Shown in pieces: positions 28,100-37,044 of a stretch of DNA of 64,000 nt. The position numbers were made by a program, and so were the translations under genes. Origin of the DNA: Carboxylicivirga marina (GTDB taxonomy: Bacteria > Bacteroidota > Bacteroidia > Bacteroidales > Marinilabiliaceae); assembly GCF_016612505.1 (NCBI RefSeq), contig NZ_JAENRR010000018.1, positions 24,961-88,960 on the forward strand, given 5' to 3'. Position 1 is the stretch's first letter; the number at the start of each line of letters is the position of its first letter. A model generated the notes under the pieces. The model was not told where the DNA came from. It worked only from the letters and a program-made list of their open reading frames with translations, and did no database searches.

Positions 28100-28525
28100 A
28101 TGAAAAATCTATTCATTACCCTAATCGTGGTAATCACATTAAGCTCATGTGCCACTCACTCTGGAATCATAACTGGTAATGCTTCTATATCTGATGCTAA
28201 CTTTAATATTAAGGAACTTGCTATAGACACTGCTAATACACAACTCGTATTTGGAATTGGAGGACTAGGCAAAGACGCTTTAGTTCTGAAAGCTAAAAGA
28301 AATCTTTACACCAATTATCCATCAAGAAAAGGGCAAGCCTTTGCCAATGTATCAGTAGATATTAAAAGGTCGTTTTATCCATTTGTATTTAATACAAAGG
28401 CAACCATTTCTGCCGATGTAATTGATTTTAATACTGCACAAGAAGACTCTTCCTTCATAGCTTTTAATGAAAATTTCAGCAAAGTTTTTGACAGTCCCTT
28501 TGAGGCCAATCAAAAAGTTATTTAA
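28100..28525 (+). CDS. Small lipoprotein of unknown function
   Basis: A 141-residue protein with a lipoprotein signal (LIVVITLSSCATHSG; lipid on Cys17). The mature part is beta-rich with a conserved-looking core VFGIGGLGKDALVLKAKRNL then KGQAFANVSVDIKRSFYPF. I recall similar lipoproteins in other Bacteroidota but cannot give a tested function. It is monocistronic. A pair of short hairpins lies about 110 bases downstream. Confidence 0.7.
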   Translation: MKNLFITLIVVITLSSCATHSGIITGNASISDANFNIKELAIDTANTQLVFGIGGLGKDALVLKAKRNLYTNYPSRKGQAFANVSVDIKRSFYPFVFNTKATISADVIDFNTAQEDSSFIAFNENFSKVFDSPFEANQKVI

Positions 28526-28634
28526 TACCTATAACAGTACATCATCCAAATTCCAAATTAGTGAGACAATTAAATTTCATTACAATGACAGGATGCATAG
28601 CGTTATCAATGAATGACCCCGGAGCAAGAAGTGG

Positions 28635-28677
28635 CGTTTGCTACGCAAACAATTATATTTTCGACCCAAGGGTCGAG
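28635..28677. repeat. Two adjacent short hairpins
   Basis: GTTTGC-tac-GCAAAC (28636-28650) and TCGACCC-aa-GGGTCGA (28661-28676) are both perfect. They look like part of a dispersed palindromic element in the otherwise gene-free gap after the lipoprotein gene. Confidence 0.5.
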
Positions 28678-28790
28678 GAATAAAACAACATTAGATCCAA
28701 GTCATTAACGATGATGTATTAATTGTATATGCGTATATATCTAAACCAAATAAGCGATTAATCAATGTCAAAATGAAGGATGTAATAGAA

Positions 28791-28828
28791 TAAAAAAAGA
28801 GGCAGCCAAAGGCTGCCTCTTTTTTTAT
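28791..28828. terminator. Terminator after the chemoreceptor (minus) gene
   Basis: Perfect arms AGAGGCAGCC and GGCTGCCTCT with a 3-base loop, A-run on one side and T-run on the other, so it works in both directions; the T-run overlaps the chemoreceptor stop codon. Confidence 0.9.
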
Positions 28829-30726
28829 CGCTTAAAATATGCTATTGTTTCTTTTAGCTTCTCTGCCAGTTGTGTTAAGTGCTCTGAATTATTGGTAAAT
28901 ATCGACGCTGACCCGGAATTCTGCTGCGTAACTTCATTTAATTCCTGGATCGCTTTATTGATCTGTTCGGCCCCACTTTGTTGCTCATAACTTGATGCAG
29001 TAATTTCTTGCACAAGCTGTGTGGTTTTTTCAATTTCAGGAATAATCGCTTCCAATTGTTGACCCGATTTTTCGGCAGCCTCTACACCATGTTGGGTTAA
29101 ATCAATAATCTCAATAGCGGCTTTCTGCGATCGTTCAGCCAACTTTTTTACTTCAGATGCCACAACAGCAAAACCTCTTCCCTGCTCGCCTGCACGTGCC
29201 GCTTCTACGGCTGCATTTAAGGCTAAAATATTCGTTTGCTTGGCTATCTCTTCAATAATCGTAATCTTTTCCGAAATCTCTTGCATTGACTGTGTAGTAT
29301 CCTTTGAGCTTTCGAAACTTTCTTTGATACCATCAGCTGAATTTAAAGCAATGTTTTCGGTTTGCTTCGAGTTCTCACTATTCTGCTGGATGGTGGCCAC
29401 CATTTCTTCCATAGATGACGAAATCTCTTCAGAGGAAGCAGCCTGATTAGAAGCTCCTGCCGATAATTGATTAGATGAAGATGCCAACTCGACACTTGCA
29501 GAATTTATGGCGTCTGAGCTTTCAAATATTTCACTCATAATACTTTTCAGATTATCCACCATATCTTTTAACGCACGACCTAAGTCTCCCGCTTCATCTT
29601 TTTGCGCATCATCAACATCAATTTCAGTCAACAAATTACCATCAGCTATCTCTCGGGCAATGGCTGCACTCTTAACTATTGGTCGCACAATATTACCTGC
29701 CGTTAAATACACAATAATGTACAAGATTATTAAACCAATAATTCCAATAAGGATGCTACGATAAAAAATGCTATTGGCACTTTCTAAAATCACCTCTTTG
29801 GGCACTTCAATACCCAATGTCCAGGTAGTATCTATACCTTCAAATGCAACCGAAGTAAATGATACATAGTTAACCATTCCGCTTGCCGGATTGGTATATT
29901 CAAAACTATAGTCGTTTTTGGTCAGGGTTTTGGCCAGGCCTGTTTTAAAATCATTCGACTCGTATTGGATGGCTTCAAATAGTTTTTGTGCCACCAAATC
30001 GGTATTGGAATGCGCAACAATACTTGTATCCCGCGATACCAAATATGAAACAGCACCTTCGTACGGATTCATATTCGAGATTATCTTTGACATATCATTG
30101 AGACTGATATCAACACCAACCATCCCTAGAAATTCACCATTTTCATTCTGAAGTGGTGCAATAATGGAGGTCATTATTATACCAGCTAACTCTTTGGTAA
30201 CTACATCGTAATAGGGATCCCAAATGTCAGCAGCATTCTTTTGTCGCCCCTGATAATAAAGGCTGGTAAGGTTTTCATTATTCATGTCTACCTCTTCACT
30301 GGTTTGATTGAGCTGACCATTTAATCGAAAGACCACATTTCGCTGCCGTCCGTTTTTCATCGGATAGTTCGAATCAAGAGCCTTCAGCTCCCAGATTTGC
30401 CACGTCGATAAAAGCTCCGGATTATTTTCTAACCATCCGTATAAAATATCATCGAACACTTTACGACGATATGTTTCGTCCATGCCAAGATAATTGTGAT
30501 AACTATCTCTTATAGTATTTGTTGATACAACAACTTGATTGATGTCGTTCTGAATAAGATTACTTGATGCCTTGAGATTTGCATCAATAATTGCTTTGGA
30601 ATCTTCTAAAGCATTTTTCTTTAAACTGAAACTGATATAGCTAAGCGTTGCTCCATAAATTAAAGTAAACGATACTAAAATGTACAACAACAACTTACTT
30701 TTCAGGCGTAAATTAATTCTGCTCAC
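28825..30726 (-). CDS. Methyl-accepting chemotaxis protein with Cache sensor domain
   Basis: A 633-residue receptor: membrane segment at about 9-30; a large periplasmic double-Cache domain (about 35-290) with the typical [20 protein letters not shown] and [12 protein letters not shown] blocks that bind small ligands such as amino or carboxylic acids; a second membrane segment (about 310-333); HAMP (about 335-390); and the signalling domain with [20 protein letters not shown] and [21 protein letters not shown]. It differs from the receptor at 9001 by its full sensor. No che genes are near. Confidence 0.93.
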   Translation of the reverse strand: MSRINLRLKSKLLLYILVSFTLIYGATLSYISFSLKKNALEDSKAIIDANLKASSNLIQNDINQVVVSTNTIRDSYHNYLGMDETYRRKVFDDILYGWLENNPELLSTWQIWELKALDSNYPMKNGRQRNVVFRLNGQLNQTSEEVDMNNENLTSLYYQGRQKNAADIWDPYYDVVTKELAGIIMTSIIAPLQNENGEFLGMVGVDISLNDMSKIISNMNPYEGAVSYLVSRDTSIVAHSNTDLVAQKLFEAIQYESNDFKTGLAKTLTKNDYSFEYTNPASGMVNYVSFTSVAFEGIDTTWTLGIEVPKEVILESANSIFYRSILIGIIGLIILYIIVYLTAGNIVRPIVKSAAIAREIADGNLLTEIDVDDAQKDEAGDLGRALKDMVDNLKSIMSEIFESSDAINSASVELASSSNQLSAGASNQAASSEEISSSMEEMVATIQQNSENSKQTENIALNSADGIKESFESSKDTTQSMQEISEKITIIEEIAKQTNILALNAAVEAARAGEQGRGFAVVASEVKKLAERSQKAAIEIIDLTQHGVEAAEKSGQQLEAIIPEIEKTTQLVQEITASSYEQQSGAEQINKAIQELNEVTQQNSGSASIFTNNSEHLTQLAEKLKETIAYFKR

Positions 30727-30830
30727 AATAAATAGTTTTGGCGTTGAATGGATGTAGCTAGACTAGATTCTACGTGTAAAAGAAATAAAAGTTTTAATTT
30801 TTGCAAATGATTTTTAACATTTTTAAACAT

Positions 30831-30856
30831 AAAAGCCCGACCATTTGGCCGGACTC
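30831..30856 (-). terminator. Terminator after YceI copy 2
   Basis: On the minus strand GTCCGGCC pairs with GGTCGGGC (two G-U pairs) around a 4-base loop, followed by four T. Confidence 0.7.
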
Positions 30857-30887
30857 CTCCTCAATCTACTTAACCCTATATCAATAT

Positions 30888-31451
30888 CTATTTCACCAAT
30901 ACCACTTTAAAGCTCAGCTCAAACTCATCATATATCATTTTGTCACCCAGATTATCAAAGAATTTACCTGAGCCATATCTCACATCGTATTTAGTTCGAT
31001 CAACCATTAGCTTCCCTGCAAAAACGCCATTATTTTGAGTCACATCAAAGCTTACCGGATGCGTTTTACCTTTGATGGTTAATTCACCACCTATTTTATA
31101 GTCTGTTCCATTAGGAGTTACAGTTACCAACTTAAGTGTGCTTAAAGCGTGTTTTTCCACACCAAAGAAATCATCTGATTTTAAGTGCCCTACCAATTTA
31201 GCGTTGTAATCTTTATTGTCAATATCAGAACAAGTAATACTGTTCATATCAACCACAAACTCACCACCTTTCAACTTTTTACCATCCATTTTAAGACTAC
31301 CCGATTTTAACGAGATATTACCTGTGTGCTCACCTGTCACTTTTTTTCCTAACCAGGTTATTTGACTTAATGATGTATCAACAACTTTTGATTGGGCACT
31401 AACAGCAACAACAAAAGCCAGCATAGCAATAGCGGAAGTTATCTTTTTCAT
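30888..31451 (-). CDS. YceI-family secreted lipid-binding protein (copy 2)
   Basis: A 187-residue paralogue of the protein at 4167-4739. It has a signal peptide (MKKITSAIAMLAFVVAVSAQ), the same blocks (ITWLGKKVTGEHTGNI; GEFVVDMNSITCSDI; LVGHLKSDDFFGVEKHA; RTKYDVRYGSGKFFDNLGDKMI) and a normal length. It stands alone, unlike copy 1, which follows pirin. By family it would bind an isoprenoid-like molecule in the periplasm. Confidence 0.87.
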   Translation of the reverse strand: MKKITSAIAMLAFVVAVSAQSKVVDTSLSQITWLGKKVTGEHTGNISLKSGSLKMDGKKLKGGEFVVDMNSITCSDIDNKDYNAKLVGHLKSDDFFGVEKHALSTLKLVTVTPNGTDYKIGGELTIKGKTHPVSFDVTQNNGVFAGKLMVDRTKYDVRYGSGKFFDNLGDKMIYDEFELSFKVVLVK

Positions 31452-31743
31452 AACTGTGGTTTTTAATGAATAGTAAGCAATTAAAAAGAAAACACTGCCC
31501 TTAAGTTAAAAGTTCAATTCTTCTTGTTAAAAGTTTGTTAACAGACAATCAAAAGGGTGAGACAAATGTTCAGCAACCAAAGCTCTACGTATTCAACACC
31601 AGCTAACTATTCAGCTGATACACTACTAATTAACGCATGCCATACACTAATCAACCATAGTTTTATAACTCTATATTAATTGGCCAAAGTGAGTTTTCAT
31701 TCCTATTTTTATAATTCATTAATATCCAATTAATCCTGTTTAC

Positions 31744-32919
31744 ATGAAACCCATAAAGTTTTTCCCATTTATTATTCTCGCCATTTTGCTAGGCGGGTCA
31801 ACGCCTTCATCGTCCATTTACAAAAAAGGATGGATTGATTTTAATAAAAATGGCAGAAAAGACATTTATGAGGATTCGTCGCAAACAATAGAAAAAAGGA
31901 TCGATGATCTATTGAGTCAGATGACCATGGAAGAAAAAACCTGTCAGATGGTGACACTTTATGGTTATGGTCGAGTGGCTAAAGAGGAACTACCTGGTGC
32001 CAATTGGAAAAATGAACTCTGGAAAGATGGCTTGGGAAACATTGATGAAGCATCTAATGGTGTATACAAAGATGCACAATACAAATTTCCTTACGACAAG
32101 CATGTATGGGCACTGAATGAGATACAAAAGTTTTTTGTTGAAGAAACCCGCTTGGGCATTCCGGTTGAATTTACTAACGAAGGCATTCGTGGATTAAACC
32201 ACTATCAGTCGACATCAATGCCAGCACAAATTGGCATGGGTTGTACCTGGAACAAAGACTTATTACATCAGGTGGGTGTATGTATTGGTAAAGAAGGTTA
32301 TGCTCTGGGTTATCACAATATATATTCTCCGGCGCTTGATGTAGCGCGCGACCAACGCTGGGGCCGCATTGTTGAGTGCTTTGGTGAGGATCCATTCTTA
32401 GTGGCTGAATTGGGCTTACAGGTTTCAAAAGGCATACAGTCGCAGGGTGTTGTCAATACGCTTAAACATTTTGCCATATACTCAGCACCAAAAGGCGGAC
32501 GAGATGGACATGTGAGGCTCGACCCACACATTGCACCTCGCGAAATGCATATGGTTTATCTTTATCCGTTTAAGCGTAACATTATGGAAACAAGCACTCT
32601 TGGCATAATGAGTTCTTATAATGATTACGATGATGTTCCTGTTACTGGCAGCTACTACTTTTTATTTGACCTATTGCGTAAAACATATGATTTCAAAGGA
32701 TATGTAGTGTCTGACAGCGATGCGGTGGCCTGGATCCACTCCAAACATCGCGTTGCAGAAACCTATAAAGATACAGTACGTCAATCGGTGGAAGCCGGAC
32801 TAAATGTACGTACCACATTCAACCATCCAAAAAACTTTGTAGAACCGCTACGTGAACTAATTGAGGAAGGTGCTTCATCAAACGATATCCGACTAAAAGA
32901 ATCCTTTGAAATCAAATAA
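31744..32919 (+). pseudogene. GH3 glycosidase missing its C-terminal domains
   Basis: The 391-residue product covers only the N-terminal TIM-barrel of a glycoside hydrolase family 3 beta-glycosidase: signal peptide, RIDDLLSQMTMEEKTCQM, VARDQRWGRIVECFGEDPFL, TLKHFAIY and the nucleophile block GYVVSDSDAVAWI. Full enzymes are usually 750 residues or more and carry the acid/base in a second domain plus a fibronectin-like end. Here the barrel text stops after LRELIEEGA and joins ...SSNDIRLKESFEIK, which looks like the extreme end of the missing fibronectin-like domain. An in-frame internal deletion is the simplest reading. It precedes GH92 by 10 bases. Confidence 0.75.
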
Positions 32920-32929
32920 TACATCACAT

Positions 32930-35182
32930 ATGAACTTAAAACTATTATCAATAGCAACAGTAATAAGCATTGGTTCACTATTTGGTTGCCAGCAAGCAAT
33001 TACACAGCAGGAAGATATTCTGCAATACGTCAATCCGTTTATTGGAACCGGTTTTCATGGCCATACTTTCCCTGGCGCTACAGTGCCATTCGGAATGGTA
33101 CAATTAAGTCCGGACACGCATCTCTTGGGTTGGGACGCCAGTAGTGGTTATCACTACGATGACTCTTTGATTTATGCCTTTAGCCATACGCATTTAAGTG
33201 GTACAGGCATTGGCGATTTGGGAGATGTGGCTCTATTACCATACTCCAATTCCAGCGAAGCTATTCCGGTAGCCAGTTTCGACAAATCAAGCGAAAAAGC
33301 ATCACCCGGGCATTATGCGGTTCACCTTAACAACTTTGACATCGACGTTGAGTTAACCACAACATTACGAGTAGGCATGCACAAATATTTATTTGCAAAT
33401 GAAAATGATCGTAACGTAATGGTCAACCTTGCACATGTGTTACAGGCCAACTGGGGTAATGCCATCACCGGTAATGAGTGCAAAATAGTTGACAAACAAA
33501 CCATCGAAGGAATACAGCGTTCAACCGGGTGGGCCAAAGATCATCTGGTAGCCTATCGTATAGAATTCTCAGAGCCATTCATTCAAAAGCAAGTAGTAAT
33601 AAATGGCAAGGACACTAATACAAATGAAGTTGACAGTAAAGACGCTCAAATCCATCTTAAGTTTGCCAAAAGCAGCCAGGCTCTTATAGCCAAAGTGGCA
33701 ATATCGTGCGTGGACCCAAAGGGTGCCGAAAAAAACATGCAAGCCGAGCTCTCGGGGTGGGACTTTGATGCAACCCTTAAAAATGCAAAAGCTGAATGGC
33801 ATCAACAATTACAGGGCATCCGTATCGAAACAGAAGACAAGGTAATCAAAACTAACTTTTACACAGCCCTTTACCATAGTTTGATGGCACCATTCATATG
33901 GCAAGATATTGATGGCCGTTATCGTGGCATGGACAAACAAATTCATCAGGCACCTGAAGGACACATTAACTATACTGTATTCTCATTATGGGATACATTC
34001 AGGGCTTTTCATCCATTAATGACAATTATTAATCCTGAAAAAGCGGGTATTTGGAGCGAAGCACTAGTTCAAAAATATCATAAAGGTGGCATTTTGCCCA
34101 AGTGGCCATTAGTAAGCAATTACACAGGTACAATGGTGGGCTATCCGGCAGTATCTGTTTTGGCCGATGCAGTTGCAAAAGGTCTGGCTCCTGATAAGCT
34201 TGATGAATGGTTAGAAGCATCGGTACAATCAGCTACCTGGCGACAAGATATTGTTGAAAAATTTAAAGGCACACGCGAAGCTAATGTGATGCTTCCACAT
34301 ATCTTTTACAAAGAAACGATTGGCTGGGTGCCGAGCGATTCAGTTGCCGAATCGGTTTCATATGGTTTAGAGATGGCTTATTACGACTGGTGTGTGGCAC
34401 AAATAGCAAAAGCAGCTGGCAAAGATGATGTAGCTAAGGAATTTGAAGCCAAAAGTGAATACTACAAATTTTATTTCGACAAAGAATCGGGTTTAATGCG
34501 AGGCCGAAACCACGACGGCTCATGGGTAACACCTTTCAGGCCTCGCTATTCAAGTCACGAAAAAAGTGATTATGTGGAAGGAAATGCCTGGCAGTGGAGC
34601 TTTTTTACGCCGCATGCCAACGATGGCTTGATTGAATTGTATGGTTCAAAAAACAGATTTGAGGCCATGTTGGATACCCTTTTCACCACCGACTCAACCA
34701 TTGAAGGTGAACATGCTTCAGGTGATATTACAGGACTAATCGGACAGTATGCGCACGGCAACGAACCGAGTCACCACATGGCATATTTATATAATTGGAC
34801 TGATTCACCTTACAAAGCCAATGAGCGACTAGATCAGATAATGCGTGAATTTTACCTGCCTGAACCGGCCGGCATAATTGGCAATGAAGATTGTGGTCAA
34901 ATGTCGGCCTGGTACGTCATGAGTGCATTAGGTTTTTATCAGGTATGCCCTGGCGATGCGACCTACACTACCGGACGACCAATCGTTGACGAAGCGACCA
35001 TTGAATTACCCAATGGTCAGTTAACAATTATAGCTCATAACAATTCAGCCACCAACCTGTATGTTGAAAAAACAATATTAAATGGTCAGGAACTCAACGA
35101 ACCGTTCTTTACGCATGAACAGCTTATGCAAGGTGGTCAACTGGAATTTTTTATGACTGACATAAAACAAACACACAACTAA
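32930..35182 (+). CDS. GH92 alpha-mannosidase, lipoprotein
   Basis: Family 92 enzymes are calcium-dependent exo-alpha-mannosidases that trim N-glycans and yeast mannan. I start at ATG 32930 (MNLKLLSIATVISIGSLFGC), which gives a lipobox with lipid on Cys20, not at the upstream frame start. The mature N-terminus YVNPFIGTGFHGHTFPGATV and the catalytic-domain blocks (FSLWDTFRAFHPLMTII, GNEDCGQMSAWYVMSALGFY, HGNEPSHHMAYLYNW) are typical. About 750 residues, normal. It is probably on the cell surface or facing the periplasm, in an operon with GH3 and GH125. Confidence 0.94.
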   Translation: MNLKLLSIATVISIGSLFGCQQAITQQEDILQYVNPFIGTGFHGHTFPGATVPFGMVQLSPDTHLLGWDASSGYHYDDSLIYAFSHTHLSGTGIGDLGDVALLPYSNSSEAIPVASFDKSSEKASPGHYAVHLNNFDIDVELTTTLRVGMHKYLFANENDRNVMVNLAHVLQANWGNAITGNECKIVDKQTIEGIQRSTGWAKDHLVAYRIEFSEPFIQKQVVINGKDTNTNEVDSKDAQIHLKFAKSSQALIAKVAISCVDPKGAEKNMQAELSGWDFDATLKNAKAEWHQQLQGIRIETEDKVIKTNFYTALYHSLMAPFIWQDIDGRYRGMDKQIHQAPEGHINYTVFSLWDTFRAFHPLMTIINPEKAGIWSEALVQKYHKGGILPKWPLVSNYTGTMVGYPAVSVLADAVAKGLAPDKLDEWLEASVQSATWRQDIVEKFKGTREANVMLPHIFYKETIGWVPSDSVAESVSYGLEMAYYDWCVAQIAKAAGKDDVAKEFEAKSEYYKFYFDKESGLMRGRNHDGSWVTPFRPRYSSHEKSDYVEGNAWQWSFFTPHANDGLIELYGSKNRFEAMLDTLFTTDSTIEGEHASGDITGLIGQYAHGNEPSHHMAYLYNWTDSPYKANERLDQIMREFYLPEPAGIIGNEDCGQMSAWYVMSALGFYQVCPGDATYTTGRPIVDEATIELPNGQLTIIAHNNSATNLYVEKTILNGQELNEPFFTHEQLMQGGQLEFFMTDIKQTHN

Positions 35183-35190
35183 ATCCAAAT

Positions 35191-36621
35191 ATGAAACGAC
35201 GTAATTTCATTAAGCAATCGAGCCTGCTTGTTAGCGGGGCTCTATTAGCGCCAACAGCGCTTAAGGGCAACGAAAAGGCTGTTGATTACCAATCGATGCG
35301 ACCAACAGAAAGCAAGCGCTGCTTTAGCAGCAAAGAAGTTGAAAAACTGATAAAAAAGGTCAAATCAAATATCGCTGACCCGGAATTAGCGTGGTTGTTT
35401 GAAAACTGTTTTCCGAATACGCTCGACACTACCATTGACTTTGAATACATTAATGATAAACCCGATACCTTTGTTATCACCGGCGACATTGATGCTATGT
35501 GGCTGCGTGATAGCACAGCACAGGTGTGGCCATATATGCCTCTCATCAAAAAAGACAAGCAACTGCGAGAACTCATTAAAGGGCTTGTTTACAGACAAAC
35601 CAAGTGCATATTGCTAGACCCGTATGCCAATGCTTTTTACAAGGATGTTACTAAAATATCTAAATGGCAAAGTGACAAAACACAAATGCTGCCAGGTATT
35701 CATGAGCGTAAATGGGAAATTGATTCATTGTGTTACGCTGTAAGATTAGCCAATGAGTATTATCAAATCACTGGCGATTCAAGCATTTTTGATGACGATT
35801 GGCAAGAAGCATCGCGCCTGATACTTCAAACCTTTAAAACCGAACAACGCAAAAATGGTACAACGCCATATACTTTCAATCGAACTACAGGCCAAATGTT
35901 TGACAGCCCGGTTCATTGGGGCATAGGCCGTCCTATTAATCCGGTTGGTTTAATCTGTTCTATGTTCCGTCCATCGGATGATGCCAGCTTGTATCCGTTT
36001 TTGATTCCATCCAATATATTTGCTGTAGTTAGCTTAAAACAGATGGCTCACATCCATCAAACCATAATTGATAATCAAACTTTTGCCGATGAATGTAATT
36101 CACTGGCCAATGAAGTTGATGCAGCCATTAAAGAATTTGCCGTTGTAGAGCACATGAACTATGGTAAAATATATGCCTATGAGATTGATGGCTTTGGCAA
36201 CAAAGTATTTATGGATGATGCCAACGTACCTTCATTAATGTCCTTGGCTTATTTGGGCGCACACCAGCCAGATGATGCATTGTATAAAAGAACGCGTGCC
36301 TTTCTATTGAGTGATAATAATCCATACTTTTTGCGAGGTAAAGCGGCCGAAGGGCAAGGAAGTCCACATACGGGGCAAGTGAACATCTGGCCAATGGGCA
36401 TTATACTGCGTGCCATGACCAGTAACGATGATAATGAAATTAGTCAATGCCTCGAAATGCTTAAAGCCACACATGCCGGTACAGGATTTATGCACGAAAG
36501 CTTCAATAAGGATGATGCCAATAAATACACGCGTGATTGGTTTGCCTGGGCCAACACCTTATTTGGTGAATTGATTGTAAAGCTCTATCATGAACGTCCG
36601 CACGTCTTAAAAATGTCATAA
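35191..36621 (+). CDS. GH125 exo-alpha-1,6-mannosidase
   Basis: Family 125 enzymes are metal-independent exo-alpha-1,6-mannosidases. The 476-residue product begins with a twin-arginine-like signal (MKRRNFIKQSSLLVSGALLA), so it may be exported folded. Family blocks are VITGDIDAMWLRDSTAQVWP, MLPGIHERKWEIDSLCYAVR, YTFNRTTGQMFDSPVHWG and GSPHTGQVNIWPMGIILRAM. It starts 8 bases after GH92. With GH92 it would strip alpha-1,2 and alpha-1,6 mannose from glycan or mannan. Confidence 0.93.
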   Translation: MKRRNFIKQSSLLVSGALLAPTALKGNEKAVDYQSMRPTESKRCFSSKEVEKLIKKVKSNIADPELAWLFENCFPNTLDTTIDFEYINDKPDTFVITGDIDAMWLRDSTAQVWPYMPLIKKDKQLRELIKGLVYRQTKCILLDPYANAFYKDVTKISKWQSDKTQMLPGIHERKWEIDSLCYAVRLANEYYQITGDSSIFDDDWQEASRLILQTFKTEQRKNGTTPYTFNRTTGQMFDSPVHWGIGRPINPVGLICSMFRPSDDASLYPFLIPSNIFAVVSLKQMAHIHQTIIDNQTFADECNSLANEVDAAIKEFAVVEHMNYGKIYAYEIDGFGNKVFMDDANVPSLMSLAYLGAHQPDDALYKRTRAFLLSDNNPYFLRGKAAEGQGSPHTGQVNIWPMGIILRAMTSNDDNEISQCLEMLKATHAGTGFMHESFNKDDANKYTRDWFAWANTLFGELIVKLYHERPHVLKMS

Positions 36622-36627
36622 TACTAA

Positions 36628-36681
36628 TAACCCGAGTTCGATTAAAATTAAACAGCTCAGATTTATGTCGAACTCGGGTTA
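36628..36681. repeat. 54-bp inverted-repeat element, deletion derivative of the 266-bp MITE
   Basis: Ends with 14-bp perfect inverted repeats TAACCCGAGTTCGA and TCGAACTCGGGTTA. Its left 37 bases and right 20 bases match, with one or two differences, the two ends of the element at 53096-53361, the middle 212 bases being absent. It lies 6 bases after the GH125 stop and could also fold as a terminator. Confidence 0.8.
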
Positions 36682-36688
36682 ATAATAA

Positions 36689-36732
36689 AAGCTCTTCAAC
36701 GCTCATAAACCCATCAATATATTGAAGAGCTC
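36689..36732 (-). terminator. Terminator for the minus-strand TonB-receptor remnant
   Basis: Perfect 10-bp arms AGCTCTTCAA and TTGAAGAGCT, loop 22, followed on the minus strand by TTTTATTATT. Confidence 0.6.
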
Positions 36733-36750
36733 ACCCAACTGACATTTCCA

Positions 36751-36963
36751 TTAAAACTCTATTCGATAATTTATTACAGGGGAAAGTGCCCATTGGTAAC
36801 CTTCTTCAATAATTTCCTTGTTTGGATGCCTGTAATCATAAACAACCGATTGCGCATTGCTTATATTCTGAATATCTAACTCTAATGTTTGTGTGCCAAT
36901 AAGGACATCAGCACTTAAAGAAGGTTGCATAATGTTCAAAAAAAATCTAATTATTTCAATCAA
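36751..36963 (-). pseudogene. C-terminal remnant of a TonB-dependent receptor
   Basis: Only about 60-70 codons remain, ending TLELDIQNISNAQSVVYDYR ... YQWALSPVINYRIEF, the usual last strands and terminal Phe of a TonB-dependent outer membrane receptor (LDIQNxxN and the xxPxxNYRxxF end). No start codon with a leader is present; the open frame begins at a TTG. The rest of the receptor is missing upstream, where the AsmA-like gene lies on the other strand. It sits next to the mannosidase genes, so it may be the leftover of a SusC-like or siderophore receptor. Confidence 0.65.
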
Positions 36964-37044
36964 AACACCATCTGTTTTGTTGTACTTTTACACAAGTAAC
37001 GTTTTGTTTTATCAAACCAATTATTCATCGACTTAACCCCTATT

